Below, one piece after another: positions 36,424 through 47,198 of a stretch of 64,000 bases of DNA. How positions within the stretch are numbered: the first letter of the stretch is position 1; each line of letters starts with the position of its first letter. The notes below the pieces were generated by a model. It was given only the letters and a program-made list of their open reading frames with translations. It searched no databases and was not told the origin of the DNA. Both the position numbers and the translations under genes were made by a program. The stretch is from Larsenimonas rhizosphaerae (GTDB taxonomy: Bacteria; Pseudomonadota; Gammaproteobacteria; Pseudomonadales; Halomonadaceae): contig NZ_JAMLJK010000002.1 in NCBI RefSeq assembly GCF_023700005.1, forward strand, positions 351,110 through 415,109, given 5' to 3'.

Positions 36424-36909
36424 ATGCAAGTTGCCATTTTGTTGGTACATGTACTGCTGGCCATCGCGCTTATTGCGCTGGTGTTGATTCAGCAGGGTAA
36501 GGGAGCAGAAGCGGGTGCCGCCTTTGGTGGGGGCGCCTCTCAGACTGTATTTGGTTCCCAGGGAAGCACCAGCTTCCTGGCGAAATTGACCGGCATACTG
36601 GCTGCCCTGTTTTTTGCGACTTCACTGGGATTGGCCTGGACGGTCAATCATGGTGAAGGGGGCGATGACGGTATTCCTGATGCCAATGTCATTGAGCAGC
36701 AGAAATCTGCCGTGCCTTCACTGGATGACGGTGCACCTGCATCTCAGGCCGGTGACGCCGCCGACGAATCGGGCGATAATGGCCTTGTTGCTCCTTCTGC
36801 CGGTGCCGATGAAAATCAATCCGGTGAACCCCTTGACGTTGAAGGGCAAAGTCAGGATAATGCTGCGCCAGCGTCGGAGAGTAATAGCGCAAGCGGAACG
36901 ACGCAGTAA
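36424..36909 (+). CDS. secG: preprotein translocase subunit SecG with long acidic tail
   Basis: 161 residues, compared with about 110 in E. coli. Residues 1-75 are the normal SecG core: a helix at 3-21, [22 protein letters not shown], and a second helix at 53-70. The remaining 85 residues are a disordered tail rich in Asp, Glu, Ser, Ala and Gln. SecG assists SecYE in protein export. The tail is probably cytoplasmic or periplasmic low complexity of the halophile type; its function is unknown. Followed by tRNA genes. Confidence 0.93.
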   Translation: MQVAILLVHVLLAIALIALVLIQQGKGAEAGAAFGGGASQTVFGSQGSTSFLAKLTGILAALFFATSLGLAWTVNHGEGGDDGIPDANVIEQQKSAVPSLDDGAPASQAGDAADESGDNGLVAPSAGADENQSGEPLDVEGQSQDNAAPASESNSASGTTQ

Positions 36910-36943
36910 GGTAGTAACCGGGCAAGTATCGCCTGGCCCCCGT

Positions 36944-37030
36944 GCCGAAGTGGTGGAATTGGTAGACACGCTATCTTGAGGGGGTAGTGACCGTATGGTC
37001 GTGCGGGTTCAAGTCCCGCCTTCGGCACCA
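36944..37030 (+). tRNA. tRNA-Leu (anticodon GAG)
   Basis: 87 nt including the encoded CCA. Acceptor GCCGAAG/CTTCGGC, anticodon stem CTATC/GGTAG with loop TTGAGGG (anticodon GAG), a long class II variable arm, and T-arm GCGGG-TTCAAGT-CCCGC. Decodes CUC/CUU. Position after secG matches leuU in E. coli. Confidence 0.97.
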
Positions 37031-37097
37031 TTTGAAAGCGACAGGGTGTTCAGGTTTGACCTGAAAGTCAAAAGCACCTATACTCGTCGCGTCCTGT

Positions 37098-37171
<74 letters not shown>

Positions 37172-37174
<3 letters not shown>

Positions 37175-37230
37175 CGCTTTAAAGCGTGGAAAGTTTTTTT
37201 CGAAAGCCCCTTCCTGCGAAGGGGCTTTTT
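37172..37230 (+). terminator. two tandem hairpins after tRNA-fMet
   Basis: CCACGCTTTAAAGCGTGG (37172-37189) is a perfect palindrome that begins within the encoded CCA end, followed by AAAGTTTTTTT. A second hairpin, AAAGCCCCTTC (37203-37213) with GAAGGGGCTTT (37218-37228) and a T-run, is a standard intrinsic terminator. Together they separate the tRNAs from the rimP-nusA operon. Confidence 0.85.
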
Positions 37231-37316
37231 GTTAGCACCAGTGCCAATCGGCCACCTCGCTTTTTCGATCTCCTGGCCAGGTGCCTGAATGCAACTGCTG
37301 CTTAGGAGTACTATCG

Positions 37317-37778
37317 TTGGCGACTAAAGAATCCACGCTCAAGACGCTCATTGAACCGACCATTACCGCCATGGGGTTCGAGCTGTGGGGCATTGATTAC
37401 CTGGCGCAGGGCCAGCATTCTCGTCTTGTTATCTATATAGATCATGCTGATGGCATAACCGTTGACCACTGTGCAGACGTCAGTCGCCAGATCAGCGCAC
37501 TTCTCGATGTCGAAGATCCCATATCCGGCCAATATAATCTTGAAGTGTCTTCACCCGGCATGGATCGCCCCCTGTTCACGATCGAGCAGTTTGCTGCCTA
37601 CGTCGGCCACACTGTTAATGTGCGTCTGACTGCTCCCTTTGAGGGGCGGCGCAAGTTCAAGGGCCTTCTGGCCGGCGTGGAGGGAGATGAAGTGCTCCTT
37701 CAGCTGGACGATGAAGAATACGGCTTTCCTGTAGAAACCATCGATCGGGCGCAGATAGTGCCCCGGTTCGATGACTAA
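37317..37778 (+). CDS. rimP: ribosome maturation factor RimP
   Basis: 153 residues from a TTG start at 37317, chosen because TAGGAG lies 8 nt upstream and the N-terminus then matches other RimP proteins; the GTG at 37281 would add a poorly conserved Cys-rich extension. Core: GFELWGIDYL, LDVEDPISGQYNLEVSSPGMDRPLF. Needed for 30S maturation. First gene of the nusA-infB operon. Confidence 0.94.
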   Translation: MATKESTLKTLIEPTITAMGFELWGIDYLAQGQHSRLVIYIDHADGITVDHCADVSRQISALLDVEDPISGQYNLEVSSPGMDRPLFTIEQFAAYVGHTVNVRLTAPFEGRRKFKGLLAGVEGDEVLLQLDDEEYGFPVETIDRAQIVPRFDD

Positions 37779-37805
37779 GAACCGCTTTTCTGGCGAGGCA
37801 GACTT

Positions 37806-39299
37806 ATGAGCAAAGAGATTTTGCTGGTCGTTGATGCGATCTCCAATGAAAAGGGAGTGTCCCGCAGCGTTATTTTTGAGGCTGTGGAAGCCGCATTGGC
37901 CAGTGCTACCCGTAAACGCTTCGAGGGTCAGGATGTGGACGTTCGTGTTCGCATCGATCGCCAGAGTGGAGATTATGACTCGTTCCGGCGCTGGACCGTG
38001 GTAGCAGATGAGGATTATGTTACTTCGGCCCGACAGATTCCCTGGTCAGCCGGCCAGGAGCGTGATGAGCCGCTGGACATGGATGAATATGTCGAGGAGC
38101 AGATCGAGTCTGTTGCCTTCGGTCGTATCGCTGCCCAGACGGCCAAGCAGGTCATCGTGCAGAAGGTGCGTGAAGCCGAGCGTGCAGAAATTGTACGTCA
38201 GTATGCCGAGCGTGATGGCGAGCTTGTCAGCGGCACTGTCAAGAAAACCACGCGGGATGGTCTTGTTATTGATCTTGGCGAGAATGCTGAAGCCTTCCTG
38301 CCGCGTAATGAGATGATTCCCGGTGAGCGCTATCGCATGAACGAGCGTGTTCGCTCGCTTCTGTGGCGCGTGGATGCCGAGGCACGTGGTGCGCAGCTTA
38401 TTCTGTCGCGTACCCGCCCCGAATTCCTGACGGAACTGTTCAAGATCGAAGTGCCGGAAATTGCCGAACAGTTGATCGAGATCAAGGGTGCCGCGCGTGA
38501 CCCGGGCTCTCGTGCCAAGATTGCGGTCAAGACCAATGACCGCCGCATTGATCCGGTAGGCGCGTGCGTCGGCATGCGTGGCTCACGTGTGCAGGCCGTA
38601 TCCAACGAGCTGCGCAACGAGCGTGTTGATATCGTTCTCTGGGATGACAATCCCGCGCAGCTCGTTATCAATGCCATGGCTCCTGCCGATGTGGCATCCA
38701 TTATCGTTGATGAAGACAGCCATTCCATGGATGTTGCCGTCAGTGAAGACAATCTGGCGCAGGCCATCGGGCGCAGCGGTCAGAACGTCCGCCTGGCATC
38801 CGAACTTACCGGCTGGTCACTTAATGTGATGACCGAAGAAGATGCACAGGGCAAACGTGACCAGGAAGTCGACAGTTACGTTGAATATTTCATATCCCAC
38901 CTCAATCTTGATGAGGATATGGCTCGAATTCTGGTCGATGAAGGGTTCACTTCACTTGAAGAAGTGGCCTATGTCCCACTCGAGGAAATGCTCGAGATCG
39001 AGGAGTTCGATCAGGAACTGGTAGAGGAACTGCGTGCTCGCGCCAAGGATGAATTGCTGAATCTGGCGATAGCCTCCGAAGAAGCACTGGATGGCGCCGA
39101 GCCGGCTGAAGACCTTCTGAACATGGAAGGCATGGAACGTCCGCTGGCGTATTTACTGGCCAGCAAGGGCATCGTCACGATGGAAGACTTGGCGGAGCAG
39201 GCCATTGATGATCTGAAGGACATCGAAGGCATTGACGAAGAGCGCGCAGCAGCACTGATCATGACGGCCCGCGCGCCCTGGTTCGCAGGTGAAGAGTAA
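37806..39299 (+). CDS. nusA: transcription termination/antitermination factor NusA
   Basis: 497 residues. N-terminal RNA polymerase-binding domain (1-125), S1 domain (about 135-200), two KH domains ([39 protein letters not shown]), and two C-terminal acidic helix-hairpin repeats (about 360-425 and 440-495) as in E. coli. Controls pausing, termination and rRNA antitermination. Confidence 0.97.
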   Translation: MSKEILLVVDAISNEKGVSRSVIFEAVEAALASATRKRFEGQDVDVRVRIDRQSGDYDSFRRWTVVADEDYVTSARQIPWSAGQERDEPLDMDEYVEEQIESVAFGRIAAQTAKQVIVQKVREAERAEIVRQYAERDGELVSGTVKKTTRDGLVIDLGENAEAFLPRNEMIPGERYRMNERVRSLLWRVDAEARGAQLILSRTRPEFLTELFKIEVPEIAEQLIEIKGAARDPGSRAKIAVKTNDRRIDPVGACVGMRGSRVQAVSNELRNERVDIVLWDDNPAQLVINAMAPADVASIIVDEDSHSMDVAVSEDNLAQAIGRSGQNVRLASELTGWSLNVMTEEDAQGKRDQEVDSYVEYFISHLNLDEDMARILVDEGFTSLEEVAYVPLEEMLEIEEFDQELVEELRARAKDELLNLAIASEEALDGAEPAEDLLNMEGMERPLAYLLASKGIVTMEDLAEQAIDDLKDIEGIDEERAAALIMTARAPWFAGEE

Positions 39300-39326
39300 T
39301 CAGGACACGGGCTCAGGAGGGTCGCA

Positions 39327-41822
39327 ATGGCGGAAACAACGGTTAAGGAATTTGCAGGCAAGGTAGGCCGTGAGGTCGATCGTCTGCTTGAACAGATGGG
39401 TGAAGCGGGGCTTCCCCATAAATCCGAGGGTGATGTGGTTTCTGAAGAAGACAAACAGAAGCTGCTTGACCATCTGACAAAAAACCACGGTGGCAGTCCG
39501 GGACGCGGCAAGAACCGCATCACGATGACGCGCAAGACCAAGAGCCGGATTCGTACTGGTGATGGCCGTGGTAACAAGACAATCGAAGTACAGGTTCGCA
39601 AGAAGCGTACTTACGTCAAACGCGAAGATGAGCAGCCGGAGGAAACTCCTGCTCAGGATGCACCGGCTGCAGCCTCCGCTCAGGCCGCGCCTGCTGCCCA
39701 GGTTGCCGCACCGGCTTCTGAAGCACCAGCAGCCGAGCAGGCCAAGCCTGTAACGGCGCCGGCTGACACCTCCGCACCAGTCGATGTGGAAGCAGCCCTG
39801 GCCTCGGGTGAAGAGGCTCCCGCGCCGACTGAAGGGGGTGCAGATGCACCGCCCAAGGAAGGTCGTGGTGACCGCCGCAAGCGTAACGATAATACGGCCC
39901 GCAAGACAGGCAGTCGTCGTGGTGGTCGTGACGATGAAGAAGATCGTGGCGACCGTCAGGAGCGCAAGCGTGGCGGTGGCAAGAAGGTCAAGCGTGCAGA
40001 GCGTCGTGGTGCCCGCCGTGGCGGTCGTGGTGACAATGCTCATGGCTTCCAGCGTCCGACTCAGTCAATTGTAAGGGAAGTTGCCATTCCCGAGTCCATC
40101 AGCGTGGCTGAACTGGCTGACAAGATGGCCATCAAGGCCAACGAAGTCATCAAGACCATGTTCACCATGGGTGCAGTGGTTACCATCAACCAGACCATCG
40201 ATCAGGATACTGCTGCGATTGTTGTGGAAGAAATGGGCCATACGCCGAAACTGGTCAAGGAAGATGCGCTTGAAACGGAAATGATTCAGACCATTTCCTA
40301 TGATGGCGACTCCGTGACCCGCGCACCGGTTGTAACGGTGATGGGGCACGTTGATCACGGCAAGACGTCACTGCTTGATTATATTCGTCGTGCCAAGGTT
40401 GCTACCGGTGAGGCTGGAGGCATCACTCAGCATATCGGCGCCTATCATGTCGAGCATGATTCCGGTGATATCACATTCCTTGATACTCCCGGACACGCGG
40501 CATTTACTGCCATGCGTGCACGTGGTGCCAAGGCGACGGACGTCGTTATCCTGGTTGTGGCCGCTGATGATGGTGTCATGCCGCAGACAGTAGAGGCGAT
40601 TGAGCACGCCAAGGCAGCCGAAGTGCCTCTGGTCGTGGCAGTCAACAAGATTGACAAGCCCGGCGCTGATCCTGATCGCGTCAAGAATGAGCTGTCGCAG
40701 CGTGGTGTCATTTCAGAAGAGTGGGGCGGCGATACGCAGTTTGTCCATGTCTCTGCCAAGACAGGTGAAGGGATCGACTCGCTGCTGGAAGCCGTACTGC
40801 TTGTCTCTGAAGTGCTCGAGCTCAATGCGGTGCCGAATGCACCTGCCAAGGGTGTCGTGGTCGAGTCTCGCCTTGACCGTGGCCGTGGTCCTGTAGCCAC
40901 CGTGCTGGTACAAAACGGTACCCTGTCCAAGGGCGATATCGTGCTGGCCGGCCTTCATTACGGGCGTGTTCGTGCGCTGGTCAATGAGCTTGGCAAGCAG
41001 GTCGACAAGGTCGGCCCTTCCATGCCGGTAGAAATACTGGGTCTGGATGGTACGCCAGGTGCCGGTGATGAATTTCTCGTGGTTCCCGATGAGAAGAAAG
41101 CGCGTGAAGTCGCCAACTTCCGTCAGGGCAAATACCGCGATGTTCGTTTGGCACGCCAGCAGAAGGCCAAGCTTGAGAACATGTTCAGTCAGATGGGTCA
41201 GGACGAAGTGGCCAAGGTCAATATCGTTCTCAAGGCTGACGTACAGGGTTCACTTGAAGCCATTCGCAGTGCGCTCGAAGAGCTGTCAACCGATGAGGTC
41301 AAGGTCTCTGTTGTGTCCTCTGGTGTCGGTGGTATTACCGAGACCGATGCCAACCTGGCCGTTGCCAGTGATGCCATCGTTGTTGGCTTCAACGTCCGTG
41401 CCGATGCTGCAGCACGCGTCGTGGTCGAGCGTGATGGTCTGGACCTTCGCTACTACAGCGTCATTTATCAGTTGATCGATGAAGTCAAGCAGGCCATGAG
41501 CGGCATGCTGGCGCCGGAGTGGAAGGAAGAGATCGTGGGCATCGCAGAAGTACGTGATGTCTTCCGCGCACCGAAGATTGGCGCCGTGGCCGGTTGCATG
41601 GTGGTTGAAGGTAGCGTGTACCGTAACAAGCGCATCCGCGTTCTACGTGAAAACGTGGTTATCTACGAAGGCGAGCTCGAGTCTCTGCGCCGCTTCAAGG
41701 ATGACGCAAGCGAAGTGCGTAACGGTATGGAGTGCGGCATTGGCGTCAAGAACTATAACGACGTTCAGGTCGGCGACAAGATCGAGGTCTTTGATCAAAT
41801 CAAGGTCGAACGTACGCTGTAA
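39327..41822 (+). CDS. infB: translation initiation factor IF-2
   Basis: 831 residues. Short N-terminal IF2 helical domain, then an Ala/Pro/Glu linker (about 100-180) and a basic Arg/Gly stretch (about 185-240). The GTPase domain has G1 GHVDHGKTS near residue 340, G3 DTPGHAAF and G4 NKID; domains II-IV follow to the end. Brings initiator tRNA to the 30S subunit. The linker is highly biased in composition, as is normal for IF-2. Confidence 0.97.
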   Translation: MAETTVKEFAGKVGREVDRLLEQMGEAGLPHKSEGDVVSEEDKQKLLDHLTKNHGGSPGRGKNRITMTRKTKSRIRTGDGRGNKTIEVQVRKKRTYVKREDEQPEETPAQDAPAAASAQAAPAAQVAAPASEAPAAEQAKPVTAPADTSAPVDVEAALASGEEAPAPTEGGADAPPKEGRGDRRKRNDNTARKTGSRRGGRDDEEDRGDRQERKRGGGKKVKRAERRGARRGGRGDNAHGFQRPTQSIVREVAIPESISVAELADKMAIKANEVIKTMFTMGAVVTINQTIDQDTAAIVVEEMGHTPKLVKEDALETEMIQTISYDGDSVTRAPVVTVMGHVDHGKTSLLDYIRRAKVATGEAGGITQHIGAYHVEHDSGDITFLDTPGHAAFTAMRARGAKATDVVILVVAADDGVMPQTVEAIEHAKAAEVPLVVAVNKIDKPGADPDRVKNELSQRGVISEEWGGDTQFVHVSAKTGEGIDSLLEAVLLVSEVLELNAVPNAPAKGVVVESRLDRGRGPVATVLVQNGTLSKGDIVLAGLHYGRVRALVNELGKQVDKVGPSMPVEILGLDGTPGAGDEFLVVPDEKKAREVANFRQGKYRDVRLARQQKAKLENMFSQMGQDEVAKVNIVLKADVQGSLEAIRSALEELSTDEVKVSVVSSGVGGITETDANLAVASDAIVVGFNVRADAAARVVVERDGLDLRYYSVIYQLIDEVKQAMSGMLAPEWKEEIVGIAEVRDVFRAPKIGAVAGCMVVEGSVYRNKRIRVLRENVVIYEGELESLRRFKDDASEVRNGMECGIGVKNYNDVQVGDKIEVFDQIKVERTL

Positions 41823-41838
41823 GGCGCGGGAGTAACCG

Positions 41839-42240
41839 ATGCGAGAGTTTAGTCGTACCGACCGGGTGGCCGAGCAGATTCAGCAGGAACTGGCTGTTCT
41901 TATCCAGCGCGAGGTGAAAGACCCTCGGCTGGGCATGGTGACGGTCAGTAATGCAAGTGTCAGCCGTGACATGGCGTATGCCGAAGTATATGTCACGGTG
42001 CTGGGGCAGGATGATCCTGTGGTCATTCGTGAGAACATGCAGATTCTTAAGCATGCTGCAGGCTTTCTTCGCTCTCAGCTGGCACGTCGCATGTCATTGC
42101 GCCATGTGCCCGAGCTTCGTTTCCATTACGATGAAAGCATCGCTCGGGGTCAGCAGCTTTCATCGCTGATCAACGAAGCAGTGGCTTCTGATCGTGATCG
42201 CCATCGTGATGACGATGATGTACAGGAAGAATCTCCGTAA
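41839..42240 (+). CDS. rbfA: 30S ribosome-binding factor RbfA
   Basis: 133 residues. KH-like fold with REFSRTDRVAEQIQQELA, DPRLGMVTVSNASVSRD and LRHVPELRFHYDES. Needed for 16S 5'-end maturation. The stop TAA shares a base with the truB ATG. Confidence 0.96.
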   Translation: MREFSRTDRVAEQIQQELAVLIQREVKDPRLGMVTVSNASVSRDMAYAEVYVTVLGQDDPVVIRENMQILKHAAGFLRSQLARRMSLRHVPELRFHYDESIARGQQLSSLINEAVASDRDRHRDDDDVQEESP

Positions 42241-43160
42241 TGGCTCGGCGCCGAAAGGGCAAGCCGATTGACGGTGTCCTGTTGCTCGACAAGCCTTCCG
42301 GCATGAGTTCAAACCGCGCGCTGCAAAAGGCGCGTGGTTTGTTTGGGGCGCAGAAGGCGGGCCATACCGGAACGCTGGATCCGATGGCTACCGGGCTATT
42401 GCCTGTCCTGCTGGGTGAGGCGACCAAGTTTGCATCCTATTTGCTGGATGCAGACAAGCGCTATATTGCCTCCCTCAGGCTGGGGCAATGTACCGATACG
42501 GGTGATGCTGAAGGGCAGGTTATTCAGGAGCGGCCTGTTCCCCTGCTTGAGCCGGCCAGCATTGATGCCGCAGTAGCGCAATTCACCGGTGAAATCGAGC
42601 AGGTTCCACCGATGTTTTCAGCCCTTAAGTATCAGGGGCGGCCTCTTTATGAGCTTGCTCGTGAAGGGCGCGAGATCAAGCGTGCACCCCGCTCGGTTAG
42701 CGTTTATCATAGCAGGCCCTTTGATGCAGGACCGACCGGCTTTTCGCTGGATGTGACATGCAGCAAGGGTACCTATGTTCGCACGCTGGCCATGGATATC
42801 GGCGAAGTTCTCGGATGTGGTGCGCACCTGAATGCGCTTCGCAGACTTCGTACCGGACCGTTCGATGCCTCTGGCATGGTTACGTTGGAACATCTGGAAA
42901 GCCTTGTTGACAGCGAGCGAATGGCCTGCCTGCTGCCGATGGACGTGCTGATAGAGCATCTCCCTCGAGTGGTGCTTGATGCTGATCAGTCTGCTCGCTT
43001 TCAGCAGGGCCAGGGTGTCATGCTTCAAAACCGGACTTCGGTTGTCGATGATGACCCTGTTCGCGTGTATGATGAACATCGGCTGCTCGGGATTGCGCTG
43101 GTAGAACCCACGGGGCGTCTGGCACCCAAGCGGCTTGTAAACACGGCAGAAAGTACCTGA
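42240..43160 (+). CDS. truB: tRNA pseudouridine55 synthase
   Basis: 306 residues. The catalytic Asp47 is in GHTGTLDPMATG; DKPSGMSSN and KGTYVRTLAMDIG are the other family motifs, and the C-terminal segment resembles a PUA-type domain. Makes the T-loop pseudouridine of tRNAs. Confidence 0.96.
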   Translation: MARRRKGKPIDGVLLLDKPSGMSSNRALQKARGLFGAQKAGHTGTLDPMATGLLPVLLGEATKFASYLLDADKRYIASLRLGQCTDTGDAEGQVIQERPVPLLEPASIDAAVAQFTGEIEQVPPMFSALKYQGRPLYELAREGREIKRAPRSVSVYHSRPFDAGPTGFSLDVTCSKGTYVRTLAMDIGEVLGCGAHLNALRRLRTGPFDASGMVTLEHLESLVDSERMACLLPMDVLIEHLPRVVLDADQSARFQQGQGVMLQNRTSVVDDDPVRVYDEHRLLGIALVEPTGRLAPKRLVNTAEST

Positions 43161-43241
43161 AGGTGCTCTGCGTGTACGGGGAGACTGCAAATATGCGTGG
43201 TCTCCAACATTTATGCAAAATGCATATTAGAGGAAGTAATC

Positions 43242-43511
43242 ATGGCTCTTACAGCTGAACAGAAAGCTGAAATCGTCAAGGAATTCGGCGCGTCTGAAAA
43301 TGACACCGGTTCTTCAGAAGTACAGGTAGCGCTGCTGACCGCCAACATTGCCGGTCTGCAGGGTCACTTCAAGGATCACAAGCAGGATCACCATTCCCGC
43401 CGTGGTCTGATTCGCATGGTCAACCAGCGTCGCAAGCTGCTTGATTATGTGAAAGGCAAGGACTTTGACCGCTATCAGCAGTTGATCCAGCGTTTGGGCC
43501 TGCGTCGTTAA
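43242..43511 (+). CDS. rpsO: 30S ribosomal protein S15
   Basis: 89 residues, the standard length, from ATG 43242 preceded by AGAGGAAG; the in-frame start at 43197 is not needed. Four-helix protein with [14 protein letters not shown] and [23 protein letters not shown]. The leader contains a small inverted repeat ATGCA-AAA-TGCAT (43213-43225). In E. coli S15 represses its own translation by a pseudoknot; not testable by eye here. Confidence 0.97.
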   Translation: MALTAEQKAEIVKEFGASENDTGSSEVQVALLTANIAGLQGHFKDHKQDHHSRRGLIRMVNQRRKLLDYVKGKDFDRYQQLIQRLGLRR

Positions 43512-43536
43512 GACGGTTCCGAAGCGCATGTTTCAG

Positions 43537-43568
43537 ACAGGCAACCCCTTGGGGTTGCCTGTTTTTTT
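43537..43568 (+). terminator. intrinsic terminator after rpsO
   Basis: ACAGGCAACCCC (43537-43548) pairs perfectly with GGGGTTGCCTGT (43551-43562), followed by a run of seven T. As in E. coli, a partly read-through terminator between rpsO and pnp is expected. Confidence 0.92.
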
Positions 43569-43603
43569 ATGGACATGATCTTGTCCTGATCGCGCAACTT
43601 CAC

Positions 43604-43646
43604 ATGATGGCTACCTGTCTGAGGATATCAGTGACAGGTGCATCAT
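43604..43646 (+). promoter_or_regulatory. pnp leader hairpin, candidate RNase III processing site
   Basis: ATGATG (43604-43609) pairs with CATCAT (43641-43646) and ACCTGTC (43613-43619) with GACAGGT (43633-43639), giving a long interrupted stem 70-115 bp before pnp. In E. coli a leader stem at this place is cut by RNase III and then degraded by PNPase for autoregulation. The same role here is inferred from position and shape. Confidence 0.5.
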
Positions 43647-43718
43647 TAGCTCTTAAGATGAACATGAGCATTCAAGTGAAAATAGACAACGCGATTTAAA
43701 TCGACATCGAAGGAATTC

Positions 43719-45842
43719 ATGGTGAATCCGGTAACTAAAAGTTTTCAATACGGCGATACAAAAGTCACCCTGGAAACAGGGCGTATTGCGCGTCAGGCCA
43801 CTGGCAGTGTGGTCGTTACGGTAGGTGAAACGGTTGTACTGTGTACGGTCGTTGCCAAGAAGGAAGCCAAGCCGGGTCAGGGGTTTTTCCCGCTGTCCGT
43901 ACATTATCAGGAAAAAACCTATTCCGTTGGCAAGATCCCGGGTGGCTTCTTCAAGCGTGAAGGGCGTCCTACCGAAAAGGAGACACTGACATCGCGGTTG
44001 ATCGATCGCCCGATCCGTCCGCTGTTTCCCAAGGGCTTTTTGAATGAAGTGCAGGTCGTATGTACGGTTCTGTCTGCCGAGAAGAACCGCGATCCTGATA
44101 TTGCAGCGCTGATCGGCACCTCGGCCGCACTCAGCATTTCGGGTGCGCCGTTCAAGGGCCCCATCGGGGCGGCTCGTGTTGGTTTTACCGAAGAGAAAGG
44201 GTATTTCCTCAACCCCAGCAATGAAGACCTGGCATCATCTGATCTGGACATGGTTGTTGCAGGTACGCGTAATGCCGTGCTGATGGTGGAGTCCGAGGCG
44301 TCCGAGCTGAGCGAAGACCAGATGCTGGGTGGCGTTCTTTTCGCACACGAAGAGATGCAGACGGTTATCCAGGCCATCGACGAACTCGCCAGGGAAGCCG
44401 GCAAGCCTTCATGGGGCTGGGAGCCGGTCAAGGAAAATGATTCTCTCAAGGATGCGATCGAACTTGGGTTTGCCGATGGTATTGGCAAGGCCTATCGCAT
44501 CACTGACAAGATGCAGCGTCAGGACGCGCTGGCTGATCTCAAGGCACGTGCACTTGAGCAACTCAGTGGTGAATCCGAGACCAGCTACAGCAGTGAAGAT
44601 GTCAGCGGCGCCTTTGCCAAACTAGAGAAAAAACTGGTTCGTCGCCGGGTCATCGATGGCGAGCCGCGTATTGATGGGCGTGACAACAAGACGGTTCGTC
44701 CGCTGGATATCCAGGTTGGCCTTCTTCCGGGAACGCACGGTTCGGCAATCTTTACTCGTGGTGAAACCCAGGCCATCGTCACGACGACACTCGGGACGAC
44801 GCGCGATTCACAGCTGATCGAAGGATTGGCTGGTGAAATGCATGAGCGGTTCATGTTGCATTACAACTTCCCTCCCTACAGCGTGGGTGAAGCGGGCTTC
44901 ATGGGATCACCCAAGCGTCGCGAAATCGGTCATGGCCGTCTGGCCAAGCGTGGTGTGGTATCCATGCTGCCGACCGCCGAAGACTTCCCTTATGCGATCC
45001 GTGTTGTATCCGAGATCACTGAGTCCAATGGTTCAAGCTCCATGGCATCCGTCTGTGGTTCTTCACTGGCTCTGATGGATGCTGGCGTTCCGCTCAAGGC
45101 ACCGGTGGCCGGTATAGCAATGGGTCTGGTAAAGGATGATGATGGCAAGTTTGCCGTACTGACCGATATCCTGGGTGATGAAGATCATCTGGGTGACATG
45201 GACTTCAAGGTGGCAGGTTCAGCGAAGGGCGTGACCGCGCTGCAGATGGACATCAAGATTGAAGGCATCAATGAGGAGATCATGGAGATCGCTCTTGAGC
45301 AGGCTTTCAATGCCCGTCAGCATATTCTGGGCGAGATGAATAACGTCATCTCCCAGAGCCGGACTGAACTGTCCGATAACGCACCGGCCATGTCGACGAT
45401 CAAGATTGATCCTGAAAAGATTCGTGATGTCATCGGCAAGGGTGGGGCGACCATTCGTCAGATCTGTGATCAGACAGGCGCTTCCATTGATATCGATGAT
45501 GATGGCACCGTACGGATCTACGCGGACACCAAGGAAGGTATGAAAAAGGCGGTTGATTCAGTAACCGCAGTCACTGCCGAAGCAGAGATCAACAAGCTGT
45601 ATCGCGGCAAGGTTGTTCGTATCGCTGACTTTGGTGCGTTCGTCAACTTCATGCCGGGCACGGATGGCCTTGTACATATCTCCCAGATCGTACAGGAGCG
45701 CGTCAACGATGTGCGTGACTTCCTGAACGAAGGGGATGAGGTTACCGTCAAGGTGCTTGATATCGATAACCGTGGACGTGTAAAACTGTCCATCAAGGAA
45801 GTAGAAGCAGAAGAAAAGGCTGCTTTTGAAGCGTCTCTCTAA
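43719..45842 (+). CDS. pnp: polyribonucleotide nucleotidyltransferase (PNPase)
   Basis: 707 residues. Two RNase PH domains (about 1-230 and 310-545), the second with [16 protein letters not shown] and the catalytic metal Asp residues in [20 protein letters not shown] domain follows ([18 protein letters not shown], about 555-610), then an S1 domain (about 620-690). Degrades RNA 3'-5' with phosphate, in the degradosome or alone. Confidence 0.98.
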   Translation: MVNPVTKSFQYGDTKVTLETGRIARQATGSVVVTVGETVVLCTVVAKKEAKPGQGFFPLSVHYQEKTYSVGKIPGGFFKREGRPTEKETLTSRLIDRPIRPLFPKGFLNEVQVVCTVLSAEKNRDPDIAALIGTSAALSISGAPFKGPIGAARVGFTEEKGYFLNPSNEDLASSDLDMVVAGTRNAVLMVESEASELSEDQMLGGVLFAHEEMQTVIQAIDELAREAGKPSWGWEPVKENDSLKDAIELGFADGIGKAYRITDKMQRQDALADLKARALEQLSGESETSYSSEDVSGAFAKLEKKLVRRRVIDGEPRIDGRDNKTVRPLDIQVGLLPGTHGSAIFTRGETQAIVTTTLGTTRDSQLIEGLAGEMHERFMLHYNFPPYSVGEAGFMGSPKRREIGHGRLAKRGVVSMLPTAEDFPYAIRVVSEITESNGSSSMASVCGSSLALMDAGVPLKAPVAGIAMGLVKDDDGKFAVLTDILGDEDHLGDMDFKVAGSAKGVTALQMDIKIEGINEEIMEIALEQAFNARQHILGEMNNVISQSRTELSDNAPAMSTIKIDPEKIRDVIGKGGATIRQICDQTGASIDIDDDGTVRIYADTKEGMKKAVDSVTAVTAEAEINKLYRGKVVRIADFGAFVNFMPGTDGLVHISQIVQERVNDVRDFLNEGDEVTVKVLDIDNRGRVKLSIKEVEAEEKAAFEASL

Positions 45843-45856
45843 TTGCTTTTACTGTT

Positions 45857-45886
45857 AAAAAAACCCCGCTTCGGCGGGGTTTTTTC
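45857..45886. terminator. bidirectional terminator after pnp
   Basis: ACCCCGC-TTCG-GCGGGGT (45863-45880) with a UUCG tetraloop, A-run before and T-run after. Serves pnp (+) and the convergent thiolase gene (-). Confidence 0.92.
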
Positions 45887-45918
45887 ATGTCTGAAGCCAT
45901 AGACAGGGTTAAAGTAGA

Positions 45919-47094
45919 TCAACGCTCGATTGCCAGAGCGACCCCTTGCCCGCCACCGATGCATAGTGTTGCCAACCCCTTTTTGGCGTCGCGTTTCAGC
46001 ATGGCGTGAAGCAATGTCACGAAAATGCGGCAGCCGGAAGCACCGATCGGATGGCCCAATGCAATTGCGCCACCATTAACGTTTACCTTTCCGGTATCCC
46101 ACTCAAGTGCCCGATTTACGCTGATGGCTTGTGCGGCAAATGCTTCATTGGCCTCGATCAGATCAAGCTCGCCAATATTCCAGCCGGCCTTTTCAAGACA
46201 CTTTTGCGTCGCCGGGACTGGTCCAAAGCCCATGGTTGCAGGATCCACCCCTGAGTTGGCATAACCGGCAATGCGTGCCAGAGGCTCAAGGCCCAGCTCC
46301 CGAGCCTTGCTTTCAGAACACAGCATGACAGCCGCCGCGCCATCATTGAGTGCGGATGCGTTACCGGCCGTTACCGTGCCGTCCTTTTTAAAGGCAGGGC
46401 GCATGCCGGCCAGCTTTTCAAGGGTTACTGCTCTGGGGTTTTCATCGGTGTCAAAGACAAGCGGATCACCCTTGCGTTGAGGGATCTCGAACGGGACTAT
46501 TTCATTCTTGAAAGCGCCACTGGCGATGGCCTCTTTGGCCTTCTCCTGCGATGCGAAGGCAAAGGCGTCCTGGTCTTCACGGCTGATGCCATATTTTTCG
46601 GCCAGATTTTCAGCGGTGATGCCCATGTGAATATCGTTGAAGGCATCCCATAGACCGTCCTGAATCATGGTATCGATGGCGGACCAGTGTCCCATGCGCT
46701 GCCCGGTGCGCGAATGAGGAAGGATATGCGGAGAAAGGGACATGTTTTCCTGCCCCCCTGCAATCACAAGGTCAGCATCCCCGCAGCGGATGGCCTGTGT
46801 TGCCAGATGAAGTGCCTTGAGGCCCGATCCGCATACCTTGTTGATGGTCATGGCGGGCACGGAAACAGGCAGACCACCCTTGATGGCAGCCTGCCTGGCC
46901 GGGTTCTGGCCACAGCCGGCTGTAAGTACCTGCCCCATCAGTACTTCGCTGACTGCTTCGGGAGACACACCGGTATCCTGCAGTAACTGTTGAATGACTC
47001 GTGCACCGAGATCGACAGCGGATACGCCAGCCAACGACCCATTGAATGCGCCGACGGCGGTTCGTTTGGCGGCAACAATCACCACGTCTTGCAT
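45919..47094 (-). CDS. acetyl-CoA C-acetyltransferase (thiolase)
   Basis: 391 residues from ATG 47094, which has GAGGAG upstream. The acylated Cys is in [14 protein letters not shown] (near 88), the GHPIGASG His and the second Cys in CIGGGQG complete the active site, and the length fits biosynthetic thiolases (PhaA/AtoB type). Condenses or cleaves acetoacetyl-CoA, so it may feed the PHB/acetoacetate genes at the left of the window, or take part in ketone and fatty-acid breakdown. Monocistronic by context; a 20-bp perfect palindrome lies 64 bp upstream. Confidence 0.93.
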   Translation of the reverse strand: MQDVVIVAAKRTAVGAFNGSLAGVSAVDLGARVIQQLLQDTGVSPEAVSEVLMGQVLTAGCGQNPARQAAIKGGLPVSVPAMTINKVCGSGLKALHLATQAIRCGDADLVIAGGQENMSLSPHILPHSRTGQRMGHWSAIDTMIQDGLWDAFNDIHMGITAENLAEKYGISREDQDAFAFASQEKAKEAIASGAFKNEIVPFEIPQRKGDPLVFDTDENPRAVTLEKLAGMRPAFKKDGTVTAGNASALNDGAAAVMLCSESKARELGLEPLARIAGYANSGVDPATMGFGPVPATQKCLEKAGWNIGELDLIEANEAFAAQAISVNRALEWDTGKVNVNGGAIALGHPIGASGCRIFVTLLHAMLKRDAKKGLATLCIGGGQGVALAIER

Positions 47095-47157
47095 AGGAAG
47101 GCTCCTCACGGTAATGCGTCATGAAAGCCGGCGACTGCCGGCGCTTTTATGAGCATA

Positions 47158-47177
47158 GTTTGATTTTCCAATCAAAC
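47158..47177. promoter_or_regulatory. 20-bp perfect inverted repeat upstream of the thiolase gene (candidate operator)
   Basis: GTTTGATTTTCCAATCAAAC: 8-bp arms GTTTGATT/AATCAAAC around TTCC. On the minus strand a TTGATT (-35-like) inside it is 18 bp from CATAAA (-10-like), so a bound repressor would overlap the thiolase promoter. It also lies 22 bp after the panC stop, but with no U-run it is a poor terminator. Regulator unknown. Confidence 0.5.
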
Positions 47178-47198
47178 CACTTCGGAGGACGGAGAATC

